Assembly: GCA_023228705.1 (NCBI GenBank)
Contig: JALOAS010000080.1
Location: 1-14,863, forward strand
Origin: Ottowia sp.
GTDB lineage: Bacteria; Pseudomonadota; Gammaproteobacteria; Burkholderiales; Burkholderiaceae_C
Direction of reading: 5' to 3'
Length of the DNA: 14,863 nt
Position numbers and translations under genes: made by a program. Position 1 is the stretch's first letter. Every line of letters starts with the position of its first letter. The notes under the pieces are model-generated. The model worked only from the letters and a program-made list of their open reading frames with translations. It was not told where the DNA came from and made no database searches. Positions 1 to 7,105 of the stretch are shown in pieces.

Positions 1-46
1 GGACAACATCATGAAGCCGGGCAAGATATTTGAATGGGACGCGTGA
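1..46 (+). CDS. 3' end of an unrecognised protein (partial)
   Basis: The window opens inside a + strand reading frame (codons from base 2) that encodes a short tail ending in MKPGKIFEWDA and stops with TGA at 44-46. Only 14 codons are visible, so I cannot assign a family. It is called coding because the frame is open from the edge and the peptide is chemically ordinary. A hairpin starts about 70 bases after the stop, but its U-tract faces the other strand. The next supported gene on the same strand begins about 800 bases later, so this gene is probably not in the same transcript as the polysaccharide genes. Confidence 0.4.
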   Translation, partial: DNIMKPGKIFEWDA

Positions 47-106
47 ACGGCGGGCTGGCACCTCAAGTACGGGCCGCACCAGTCTTGCCACGGGCGGGCG
101 CGTTGC

Positions 107-145
107 AAATAAAAGAGCCGCGGCAGGCAATGCCTGCCGCGGCTC
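107..145 (-). terminator. Strong hairpin with U-tract on the minus strand
   Basis: Bases 115-145 form a near-perfect inverted repeat: GAGCCGCGGCAGGCA pairs with TGCCTGCCGCGGCTC around a one-base centre, which in practice gives a stem of 13-14 pairs. Read on the minus strand the stem is followed directly by TTTTATTT (107-114), a classic intrinsic terminator. Read on the + strand there is no T-run after it, only an A-rich stretch before it. It may still cap the 3' end of the gene ending at 46. No minus-strand gene that needs it is visible between here and 859. Confidence 0.55.
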
Positions 146-301
146 GTGATGGCACTGCGCCTCCCTGCCGTTGCATCCACGGCCTGCCTGCGGCCACGCC
201 ATGACCGATCCACCAATGCGCCCCAGCGCACGACCAACCACGCATTGTCTTGCGCGCGCCGGCGCAGGATCTCGTTTTTTTTCATGAAGACAAGACAAAA
301 C

Positions 302-330
302 GTGACATGAGCACAAAATATTGCTACCAT
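302..330 (+). promoter_or_regulatory. Candidate sigma70 promoter for the leader RNA
   Basis: GTGACA at 302-307 matches the -35 consensus at five of six positions. TACCAT at 325-330 matches the -10 consensus at four of six, and the spacing is the ideal 17 bases. Transcription would start near 337, inside the gene-free region and ahead of the terminator at 581-603. The local sequence (285-420) is clearly more AT-rich than the flanking genes, as expected for a promoter region. This is a pattern match only. Confidence 0.35.
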
Positions 331-336
331 GCTCGC

Positions 337-603
337 ACAGATGTTGCATGAGCAACGTTTTGCACGGAATGTCACGAATTAACACGGCAGCAGTTGTCAG
401 GGCGCCGATAAAAACAAATTCGAGGCAAACCGGCATTTGACGGCTGGTGGGGCAAGCGCCGCAGGTGTTGACGGACCCGTATCCGGGTTGGCCAGTGCAG
501 GCAGCAATTGCAGACGTCAAGTGCAAATGAAAATGAACTGCCAGGAGCCTGCCGTTCCTGGCGCATCGACAACGCGAATCGGCCCCTGCAAGGGCCTTTT
601 TTT
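337..603 (+). ncRNA. Candidate structured leader or small RNA
   Basis: Between the candidate promoter and a good intrinsic terminator lies about 265 bases with no convincing protein but several local helices. These are GTTGC/GCAAC at 343-356, CCGGC (430-434) with GCTGG (443-447), ACCCG/CGGGT at 475-488, and the terminator stem. The segment 424-460 reads GGCAAACC, a hairpin, then GG, a GGCAAGC-containing strand and GCC. That recalls the P2 layout of c-di-GMP-I (GEMM) riboswitches (GGCAAACC, hairpin, GG, GACGCAAA, GCC). The 3' part also has GGGTTGGCC, where that class has GGGTTRCC. The GACGCAAA core is not intact and I see no clear closing P1 helix, so the riboswitch identity is weak. The position ahead of a polysaccharide cassette fits an attenuated leader, but a free-standing sRNA fits equally well. 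Confidence 0.3.
581..603 (+). terminator. Intrinsic terminator ahead of the polysaccharide genes
   Basis: GGCCC (581-585) pairs with GGGCC (592-596) around a six-base loop, and seven consecutive T follow at 597-603. This is a textbook rho-independent terminator on the + strand. No coding region ends just before it. It lies about 255 bases upstream of the outer-membrane protein start, so it ends a non-coding RNA or acts as an attenuator. Confidence 0.75.
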
Positions 604-858
604 GTCTGTCTTGCCGCAACCTGGCAGCGTCATGAAGCGGCAAGCAGGCAAGAAATGGCCCGCTGCGGTCGAATTCAGCTGACGATGCGCGCACACGACA
701 GGTCTCCGGGTCCGACGCCGACCCCTGGTTGGCGCCGGTCTGCGGTCGACCGCCTGGTCGAAAGCTACGCAGTCTTTTCAGCGTGCAAGACGCCGCACAC
801 GCGACGGTAAAACCACGGGCTCGGACCACCAGCCGGCTTTCCAACAGGCAAGAACGGC
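604..858. other. Gap between leader terminator and first cassette gene
   Basis: I see no gene here. The stretch contains a 12-base palindrome GCGGTCGACCGC near 741-752. The words CAGGCAAGAAATGGC (near 644) and CAGGCAAGAACGGC (near 845, just before the ATG at 859) are near-copies, which may be chance. No convincing promoter was found, so the cassette may depend on read-through of the terminator at 581-603 or on a promoter that does not resemble the sigma70 consensus. Confidence 0.3.
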
Positions 859-1749
859 ATGGACAATGGTCTGGCAGCCACGCGCCGGCGCGTGACACTC
901 CCACGGCGGATTGCGCATCCGACGCGCAGCGTGCGCGCCGACCACACATGCCATGGCAAGGCCCCGCTGCAGCCACGCCGGACCTGGCAGTGGCTGGGAC
1001 TGCTTCTGCTGGGCGTACTGGCAACGGCTCACGCAGGCGTCTTCGTGCAGCCCGAAGGGGCCGGCCGCGTCATCATCACGGGCGTGGCCACCCGCAGTCC
1101 GCGCGGCTTTGATGCGCACGGCCACGTCGCACCCATCGCCGATTACAACCAGGATCAGCTCTATATCTCGGCCGAATACGGCCTGAGCGACAACCTGACG
1201 CTCATCCTGGCACCCAGCTACCGCAGTGTCCGCGTCGAAAACGACGCCAACAGCCGGGGGCTCGGCTACACCGAAGCGGGCGCCCGCTACCGCCTGGCGC
1301 AAGGCAGCAACTGGCTGGTGTCGACGCAGGCATCAATCCGCATTCCTGGCCAGGGCCGCAGCGACCGGATCGCGCAACTGGGCAACACCAGCACCGATCT
1401 GGACCTGCGCCTTGGCGCCGCCTGGACCACGGCCACGACCTTTCTTACCGGCGAGGGCGGCTATCGCCTGCGCTCGGGCGGCCAGGCCAACGAGTTTCAT
1501 GTCGACGTGACCGCAGGCTGGCACCTCGGCCCGCGGGTCATGCTGTTGGCCTCTGTTTTCAACACCTTCTCTGACGGCGCCAGCACCGGAGTGCTGAACC
1601 AGAAATACCGCTACGGCGACGCCTATTTCAACGTCGCGTGGGAGTTGAACAAGCGCTTGACGGTGATGGCTGGCTATACGGCCACGCTGTACGGAAAAAA
1701 CGCGCTGCGGCAACGCGGTCCGGTCATCGGTCTGTGGATCAATTTTTGA
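859..1749 (+). CDS. Outer-membrane beta-barrel protein of the polysaccharide cassette
   Basis: The 296-residue protein has a signal peptide starting late. After an Arg-rich stretch, a hydrophobic core at about residues 43-57 ends in AHA, with probable cleavage after A59. The mature part (about 237 residues) alternates short polar turns with amphipathic strands such as DQLYISAEYGLSDNLTLILA, and ends GLWINF. A C-terminal aromatic residue in the last strand is the usual BAM recognition signal. It resembles the broad 'transporter'/phenol MetA-pathway barrel group in Pfam, but I do not recognise a specific member. The ATG at 859 gives an unusually long 40-residue n-region and only a weak ribosome site. 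GTG codons at 892 and 931 are alternatives. The stop is 28 bases before the dehydrogenase fusion, so the two are probably co-transcribed. A role in exporting or anchoring the glycan is inferred from position only. Confidence 0.75.
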   Translation: MDNGLAATRRRVTLPRRIAHPTRSVRADHTCHGKAPLQPRRTWQWLGLLLLGVLATAHAGVFVQPEGAGRVIITGVATRSPRGFDAHGHVAPIADYNQDQLYISAEYGLSDNLTLILAPSYRSVRVENDANSRGLGYTEAGARYRLAQGSNWLVSTQASIRIPGQGRSDRIAQLGNTSTDLDLRLGAAWTTATTFLTGEGGYRLRSGGQANEFHVDVTAGWHLGPRVMLLASVFNTFSDGASTGVLNQKYRYGDAYFNVAWELNKRLTVMAGYTATLYGKNALRQRGPVIGLWINF

Positions 1750-1763
1750 TATTCATGTAGTTT

Positions 1764-1769
1764 GGAGGG
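1764..1769 (+). promoter_or_regulatory. Ribosome binding site of the ugd-uxs fusion
   Basis: GGAGGG lies eight bases before the ATG at 1778. It is the strongest Shine-Dalgarno match in the cassette and fixes this start. Confidence 0.75.
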
Positions 1770-1777
1770 CACAAAAA

Positions 1778-4201
1778 ATGAAAGTTGCTGTCATTGGCAC
1801 TGGCTATGTGGGGCTGGTTTCGGGAACCTGCCTCGCTCAAATGGGGCACACCGTCTCCTGCGTCGACAACGACCGACAGAAGGTGACGCAGCTGCGTCGC
1901 GGCGAAGTCCCGATTTACGAACCGGGACTGGCCCCCTGGATCGCGGCGCACACGGCTACCGGCCGCCTGCGCTTTGGCACCGACACGGCCGCTGCAGTGG
2001 CCGACGCCGATGTCGTCCTGATTGCGGTGGGCACACCAGCCCGGGCCGACGATGGCCATGCCGACCTGGGCGCCGTTTTCACGGCAGTTCAATCCGTGGC
2101 GAAGGCCATGCGGTGCTTTACCGTCATTGCCATCAAGTCGACGGTCCCGGTGGGCACGGGCGACAAGGTCGAGCAGCAGGTACGTGAGGCTCGGCTGGAC
2201 GCCAATTTTGCCGTTGTCTCCAACCCTGAATTCCTGCAAGAAGGCTCGGCAATCGCGGATTTCATGCGTCCGGACCGGATCATCGTCGGCAGCAACGAGC
2301 CGCGTGGGGCGGAAGCGATGTGCAGGCTCTACGCGCCGCTGGTCGGCGCCGGCCACAGGCTTGTACAGATGAACCGGCGCGGCGCTGAGCTGACCAAATA
2401 CGCAGCCAACGCGCTGCTTGCGACCAAGATCACCTTCATCAACGAGATTGCCGACCTGTGCGAGCGCACCGGTATCAACGTATCCGACGTGGCCCACGGC
2501 ATCGGCCTGGATGCACGCATCGGCGCCCAGTTTCTGCGCGCCGGGCCGGGCTACGGCGGTTCGTGCTTCCCCAAGGACACGCAGGCCCTGATCCGTACCG
2601 CGCAGGAATATGGCGCGCGCCAACACCTGGTGGAAACGGTGGTGCAAGTCAACGAGCGGCGCAAGCGCGACATGGGACAGAAGGTCTTGCAGGCGCTGGC
2701 GCCGACCCGCGGCAAAACGGTTGCCGTGCTGGGTCTGGCGTTCAAGGCCAACACCAACGACGTTCGGGATTCACCGGCCATCTCCGTGATCCGCATGCTG
2801 CAGGACCAGGGCGTGACGGTGCGGGTCAGCGATCCGCAGGCCCTGAAATTCACGCAAGCGGTGGTGCCCGGTGCGCAGGCGGTCATGGATCCCTACGAGG
2901 CGGCCGCCGGCGCCGACGCACTGGTCATCATGACCGACTGGCCGCAGTTCCGTGAACTCAACCTGGCGCGCATCAAGGCACAGATGCGCGGCGCGCTGCT
3001 TATCGATCTGCGCAACCTGCTCGACGTGCGCAAGCTCGAGGCCGCTGGATTCCGGCACATGGGCATCGGCCGACCCGCGCGCCTGCAACCGCGGAGCACG
3101 GGCAGGGCCTCAACGTACCGGTACTTCGGCAAGACCGTGCTGATCACCGGCGGCGCCGGATTCCTGGGCTCGCACCTGGCGGCCCGGCTGGTGGCCGAGG
3201 GCAGCACCGTCTACTGCCTGGACAACCTGTCCACCGGCCGGCGCCAGAACCTGCTGGCGCTGCTGTCTGCTGGCCGCGTCCGGCTGATCGAGCACGACCT
3301 GCTTCAGCCGCTGCCCGACTTGCCGCGCTTTGACGCCATCTATAACCTGGCCTGTCCGGCCTCACCAGTGCACTACCAGGCCGATCCAGTGGCCACGCTG
3401 CGGGTCTGCTCCGAGGGCGTGTTGCGCATACTCGACCTGGCCACCCGCGACCGCGCCGACGTGTTCCATGCATCGACCTCCGAAGTCTATGGCGATCCGG
3501 ACGTGCACCCGCAGCCCGAAAGCTACCGCGGCAGCGTGACCACCGTGGGACCGCGGTCGTGTTACGACGAAGGCAAGCGCTATGCCGAGGCGCTGATGTC
3601 GGACTATTGCAGACAGAATCGGCTGCGTCTGCGCATGGTGCGCATCTTCAACACCTACGGCCCGCACATGCACGAGCACGACGGCCGCGTCATCTCCAAC
3701 TTCGTGATCCAGGCACTGCAGGGCCGACCGATCACGATCTATGGCAACGGGAGCCAGACGCGTTCGTTCTGCTACGTCGACGACCTGATCGAAGGATTCA
3801 TGGCGCTCATGGCCGCGGGCGACGAGGCAGCCGGCCCCATGAACCTGGGCAATCCGGCGGAGATCACCATTGCTGCGCTGGCCAAGAAGATCATCGCCCT
3901 GGCCGGATCGGACTCACAGATCGAATACCGGCCACTACCGACCGACGACCCACGCCGCAGGCGGCCGGACCTCGCCCGCGCCACGGCAGTCCTTGGCTGG
4001 GCGCCCCGGATCGAGCTGCAGGACGGCCTGGTTGCCACCCTGGACTACTTTCGGCGTGTGCTGGGCGACGCCGCCAGTGCCAGCGCCCTGGTCTCGACCA
4101 TCCTGCCAAAGACCACGGACGTACGCTTCGCCCGCTCCAGCGTCCCCGCAGAAACACAGGCGCTGCGCACACCCGGCCCTGATGTCGTGGCGCTTGGATG
4201 A
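1778..4201 (+). CDS. ugd: UDP-glucose 6-dehydrogenase / UDP-glucuronate decarboxylase (UDP-xylose synthase) fusion
   Basis: This single uninterrupted frame of 807 residues contains two complete enzymes. Residues 1 to about 430 are UDP-glucose 6-dehydrogenase: the NAD motif GTGYVG (7-12), the active-site lysine in LTKYAAN (K207), and the catalytic cysteine C263 in GPGYGGSCFPKD. A linker of about 20 residues follows (about 431-450). From about 450 an extended SDR domain begins with TGGAGFLG (457-464). It carries NLACPASPVHYQ, STSEVYG (566-572, E569), the catalytic YDEGK pair (Y596, K600) and DDPRRRRPD (723-731), all hallmarks of UDP-glucuronate decarboxylase (Uxs). About 45 C-terminal residues have no recognisable domain. 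Together the halves should convert UDP-glucose to UDP-glucuronate to UDP-xylose in the cytosol. These enzymes are normally separate proteins of about 390-440 and 310-350 residues. The start is set by GGAGGG eight bases upstream. The glycosyltransferase follows after 107 bases. Confidence 0.93.
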   Translation: MKVAVIGTGYVGLVSGTCLAQMGHTVSCVDNDRQKVTQLRRGEVPIYEPGLAPWIAAHTATGRLRFGTDTAAAVADADVVLIAVGTPARADDGHADLGAVFTAVQSVAKAMRCFTVIAIKSTVPVGTGDKVEQQVREARLDANFAVVSNPEFLQEGSAIADFMRPDRIIVGSNEPRGAEAMCRLYAPLVGAGHRLVQMNRRGAELTKYAANALLATKITFINEIADLCERTGINVSDVAHGIGLDARIGAQFLRAGPGYGGSCFPKDTQALIRTAQEYGARQHLVETVVQVNERRKRDMGQKVLQALAPTRGKTVAVLGLAFKANTNDVRDSPAISVIRMLQDQGVTVRVSDPQALKFTQAVVPGAQAVMDPYEAAAGADALVIMTDWPQFRELNLARIKAQMRGALLIDLRNLLDVRKLEAAGFRHMGIGRPARLQPRSTGRASTYRYFGKTVLITGGAGFLGSHLAARLVAEGSTVYCLDNLSTGRRQNLLALLSAGRVRLIEHDLLQPLPDLPRFDAIYNLACPASPVHYQADPVATLRVCSEGVLRILDLATRDRADVFHASTSEVYGDPDVHPQPESYRGSVTTVGPRSCYDEGKRYAEALMSDYCRQNRLRLRMVRIFNTYGPHMHEHDGRVISNFVIQALQGRPITIYGNGSQTRSFCYVDDLIEGFMALMAAGDEAAGPMNLGNPAEITIAALAKKIIALAGSDSQIEYRPLPTDDPRRRRPDLARATAVLGWAPRIELQDGLVATLDYFRRVLGDAASASALVSTILPKTTDVRFARSSVPAETQALRTPGPDVVALG

Positions 4202-4308
4202 TGCGGGTTGCGGCGCGCCGCCCCGATTGCCCCGTGAACCGCCCGTGTTGCCATCCACCCAACCCACGCGCTGCCCACGCAGGCAGCCACTGACATGGAG
4301 TACCTGAC

Positions 4309-5712
4309 ATGACCGTACTGTCCTGGATTCTGGTGATGTTGTTCATCGGCGTGCAAATTACCTATCTGCTGGCCATGCTGATCGACGTGTACTTCTATAC
4401 GCGCCCGGTCGATCGCGTCGACATGAGCCGGCTGGCCGATATTCCGCCCGATGAATATCCGCACATCGTGCTCTTCTACCCCGTACTGCACGAGCTGGAA
4501 GAGACCATGCGCACGACCTTCTGCGCGTTGGCGCGCATGGACTACCCGTCAGACAAATACGACGTCATTGCCATCCCCAACCACGACGACCCCGATACCA
4601 TTGCCAGCCTGCGCCGGCTGCAGCAGGAATTTGCGTTCATGAAGATACTCGAGGTCCCGGCCACCACCGATCCGGGCTGGCAGGTTGTGTGGGACACCTG
4701 GGACACGGACCGGCATGCCTACTGGTACCACAGCGGCGCCACCGCCGGCATCCGCAATCTGCCGCCCAAGAAGACCCGGCAACTGATCTACGCCTTCTAC
4801 AACGTGTGGCAGCAGCGACGCGGCAGCGGCGACTTTCTGGTCAACTACATCGATGCCGACAGCGCGCCGCCGCGCGATCACTTCAAGGCTGGCGCCGTCG
4901 GCATCCGCCAATTCGACGTGCTGCAGGCCACCAACATCGCGGGCAATCTCATGCACTCGCTGCCGGCCAGCTGGTTCGCGTTTGACCACATCGTGTGGGA
5001 CGCCAACAAGTACGGACGGCTGACCGCTGGTGGCAGGCACCCGTTCTGGGTGCTTGGCAAAGGACTCTTCTTCAAGGCGTCGGACCTGCACACCTACGGC
5101 GGCTTCAACCCCTGGATCACCATCGAGGATCCGGAAGTGGGCATGCGGCTGTGGAAAAACGGCAAAACACTCGGCCTCATCGAGGCGCCGCTGGTCGAGG
5201 AAGTTCCAGAAACGCTGGCCGGTGGCATCACACAGCGCAAACGCTGGATTGCCGGCTTTTTCCAGTCACTGGACACGCCGTTGCGCGAAATGGGTTTCAC
5301 GCGCCTGGAACGCATCAAGGCCTGGATGAACTTCCTGCCCTGCCTGTCGCTCACTTTCAACGCGATCGGCATCCCGATCAGCATCTGGGCGCTCGTTCTC
5401 TGGTGGCAAGGCAGCAGCCCCGTGCCGCTGTGGGCGGTCTGGCTGGCGGGCGTCAATGCGCTGGCGCTGACGGTCATGCTGCTGCGCTTTTACTGGGTCG
5501 CCTGGGTCAAGACACGGATCGTCATCCCCAGCGTTCTGTTGCGTCTGGCGTACCTGTTTCGCGTCAATCCGCTGTTTCTGCTGGTGTTCTGGTTCATCTG
5601 GACGATTCCGTTGTGGCTGGGCTGGCGCATGTATCTGAAAAACACCGGACTGGTCTGGGAACGAACCAAAAAGATCAATGCCAACAACGACATGATCCGA
5701 CACCCGGGCTGA
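4309..5712 (+). CDS. Processive family-2 glycosyltransferase (polysaccharide synthase, membrane)
   Basis: The 467-residue protein has the plan of cellulose/hyaluronan-type synthases. An N-terminal membrane segment spans about residues 4-29. A cytosolic GT-A domain carries the D,D,D,QxxRW set: NHDD (D93, D94), the metal-binding DAD in YIDADSAPP (D182, D184), the putative catalytic base in IEDPEVG (E273-D274), and QRKRW (309-313). The C-terminal region has hydrophobic segments around 340-368, 373-400 and 412-445. QxxRW is typical of enzymes that polymerise and translocate one chain. It ends soon after the last membrane segment, so it has no PilZ domain for c-di-GMP, unlike BcsA. GGAG at 4297-4300 supports the ATG. 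With a UDP-xylose-making enzyme upstream and an epimerase downstream, a pentose- or uronate-containing polymer is plausible, but the donor specificity cannot be read from sequence. Confidence 0.88.
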   Translation: MTVLSWILVMLFIGVQITYLLAMLIDVYFYTRPVDRVDMSRLADIPPDEYPHIVLFYPVLHELEETMRTTFCALARMDYPSDKYDVIAIPNHDDPDTIASLRRLQQEFAFMKILEVPATTDPGWQVVWDTWDTDRHAYWYHSGATAGIRNLPPKKTRQLIYAFYNVWQQRRGSGDFLVNYIDADSAPPRDHFKAGAVGIRQFDVLQATNIAGNLMHSLPASWFAFDHIVWDANKYGRLTAGGRHPFWVLGKGLFFKASDLHTYGGFNPWITIEDPEVGMRLWKNGKTLGLIEAPLVEEVPETLAGGITQRKRWIAGFFQSLDTPLREMGFTRLERIKAWMNFLPCLSLTFNAIGIPISIWALVLWWQGSSPVPLWAVWLAGVNALALTVMLLRFYWVAWVKTRIVIPSVLLRLAYLFRVNPLFLLVFWFIWTIPLWLGWRMYLKNTGLVWERTKKINANNDMIRHPG

Positions 5713-5773
5713 GGCATCGCAGCCGCCCGCCCTGAAACCCAATTGCAAACTCCTGAAGTCCGGAGACCATGCC

Positions 5774-6910
5774 ATGAAAACAAGACACGCGTTGATTACC
5801 GGCGGTGCGGGCTTTATCGGCTCGCACCTGGCCGACCATCTGCTCGACCGCGGATTTGAAGTGACCGTTTTTGACGCCCTGCTGCCGCAGGTGCACTCCG
5901 ACGCCGAGCGCGACGCCGACGGCTGGCCGGTCTACCTGAACCCCGGCGTCCGTCGCATCCAGGGCCACCTGCTTGATGCTGGCCGCTTTGAGGCGGCGCT
6001 GGAGGGCGTGACCCACCTGGTCCATCTGGCCGCTTCGGTCGGCGTGGGACAAAGCATGACGCACATCGTCGACTACTCTCGCAACAACGTCATGTCGGCC
6101 GCACTCATGCTGGAGGTCCTGTCCCGAGGTGATCACAGTGTCGAGCGCATGGCCGTGGCCTCGTCCATGTCCATCTACGGCGAAGGTCAGTATGTCGACG
6201 CGTCCGGCCAGCCGGTGGCCTGCGGTTTGCGCAGCCGCGAGCAATTGCAGCGCAGGCAGTGGGAACTGCGTGCGCAGGGACAGCCGCTGCTGCCGGTTCC
6301 CACGCGCGAGGACAAGCCGCTGCAACCGGCGTCCATTTACGCCATCAACAAGCGCGACCACGAAGACATGTTCCTTGCCGTGGGCCGCGCGCTGGCCATC
6401 CCGACCATCGCCCTGCGCCTGTTCAACGTCTACGGTTCACGTCAGGCGCTGAGCAATCCGTACACGGGGGTTGCCGCCATCTTCATCTCAAGGCTGCTCA
6501 ACGGCCAGCCGCCGCTGGTCTTCGAGGACGGCGAGCAAAAACGCGACTTCGTCCACGTGTTGGACGTCGCAAATGCGTTTGCCACGGTGCTCGACAGTGA
6601 CGCCGCCGTCTGGGATGTCTTCAACGTCGGCAGCGGCAGCGCCATCAGCATCAACAGCATCGCGACCACCCTGGCGCGCCTGCTGCACCGTGACATCGCG
6701 CCGCAGATCCTGCAGCAATCCAGAGTCGGCGACGTCCGGCACTGCTTCGCCGACGTATCCAAACTGCGGCAAGCATTCGGCGTGATGCCCCGTTACGGCT
6801 TTGAAGCAGGTATGCCCGAGCTGATCGACTGGGTCCAGAAAGCAACAAAGCCCGTCGACCGCGGTGCGGCCAGCCTGGCCGAGCTGCACCGCAGCAAACT
6901 CATGGTGTGA
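5774..6910 (+). CDS. NAD-dependent sugar-nucleotide epimerase (dTDP-L-rhamnose 4-epimerase-like SDR)
   Basis: The 378-residue protein is an extended SDR. It has the NAD motif TGGAGFIG (9-16), the catalytic SSMSIYG (130-136), the YAINK Tyr/Lys pair (Y189, K193), and the C-terminal blocks FNVYGSRQALSNPYTGVAA and FEDGEQKRDFVHV. The blocks around VHLAASVGVGQSM and PYTGVAAIF are those I know from the dTDP-L-rhamnose 4-epimerase / WbiB-like group rather than GalE. Members of that group usually carry a CPxCG-like cysteine pair before the PVPTxEDKP block, and here it is replaced by AQGQ. The start has GGAG at 5762-5765, eight bases upstream, and the glycosyltransferase ends 61 bases before. Since UDP-xylose is the sugar made in this operon, 4-epimerisation of UDP-xylose to UDP-arabinose is an alternative role. 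The true substrate is unknown. Confidence 0.85.
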   Translation: MKTRHALITGGAGFIGSHLADHLLDRGFEVTVFDALLPQVHSDAERDADGWPVYLNPGVRRIQGHLLDAGRFEAALEGVTHLVHLAASVGVGQSMTHIVDYSRNNVMSAALMLEVLSRGDHSVERMAVASSMSIYGEGQYVDASGQPVACGLRSREQLQRRQWELRAQGQPLLPVPTREDKPLQPASIYAINKRDHEDMFLAVGRALAIPTIALRLFNVYGSRQALSNPYTGVAAIFISRLLNGQPPLVFEDGEQKRDFVHVLDVANAFATVLDSDAAVWDVFNVGSGSAISINSIATTLARLLHRDIAPQILQQSRVGDVRHCFADVSKLRQAFGVMPRYGFEAGMPELIDWVQKATKPVDRGAASLAELHRSKLMV

Positions 6911-7105
6911 GTGGGCGCTGGCGCAGCATGCGCGCAAGCCGGCGGGGCCGCTCATGCAGCCCATGCGCGCGGGCCCGTGGCGTCTGTCTCAAGAGTGATC
7001 AGCGCCCGGGGTATCCCGCTGCCTGTGTCGTTGTCTTTGTCTGTCTGAGGGTGCCGATGGCTCCATGGAGCCGGCCCACTAATCACACGGGCCAGTGGCC
7101 TGTCG
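6911..7105. other. Gap after the polysaccharide cassette
   Basis: No gene is supported between the epimerase stop and the protein fragment at 7106. There is a 14-base perfect palindrome, GGCTCCATGGAGCC (7059-7072), and a GGGCCAGTGGCCT inverted repeat near 7090-7102. Neither has a T-run, so I do not call an intrinsic terminator. Transcription from the cassette (+) and from the CoA-transferase genes (minus) converge in this general area. Confidence 0.3.

Noticed and set aside
63..245. 60-codon minus-strand frame over the hairpin at 107-145
   Set aside because: It would be translated through the terminator stem, has no ribosome site and no recognisable sequence.
251..282. GC-rich inverted repeat followed by eight T (275-282), possible + strand terminator
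   Set aside because: The stem is only five pairs and is separated from the T-run by about eight bases, too far for an intrinsic terminator.
437..810. Short + strand frames within the leader and after the terminator
   Set aside because: They run across the intrinsic terminator at 581-603, lack ribosome sites and have no family features.
3059..3130. The Ugd/Uxs junction as a sequencing error joining two genes
   Set aside because: The frame is continuous through the linker, there is no leftover stop or ribosome site with a good start between the domains, and both domains are full length.
7059..7072. Perfect palindrome GGCTCCATGGAGCC
   Set aside because: It has no loop room, no T-run and no second copy. 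A single 14-base palindrome in GC-rich sequence is not enough to call an operator or terminator.
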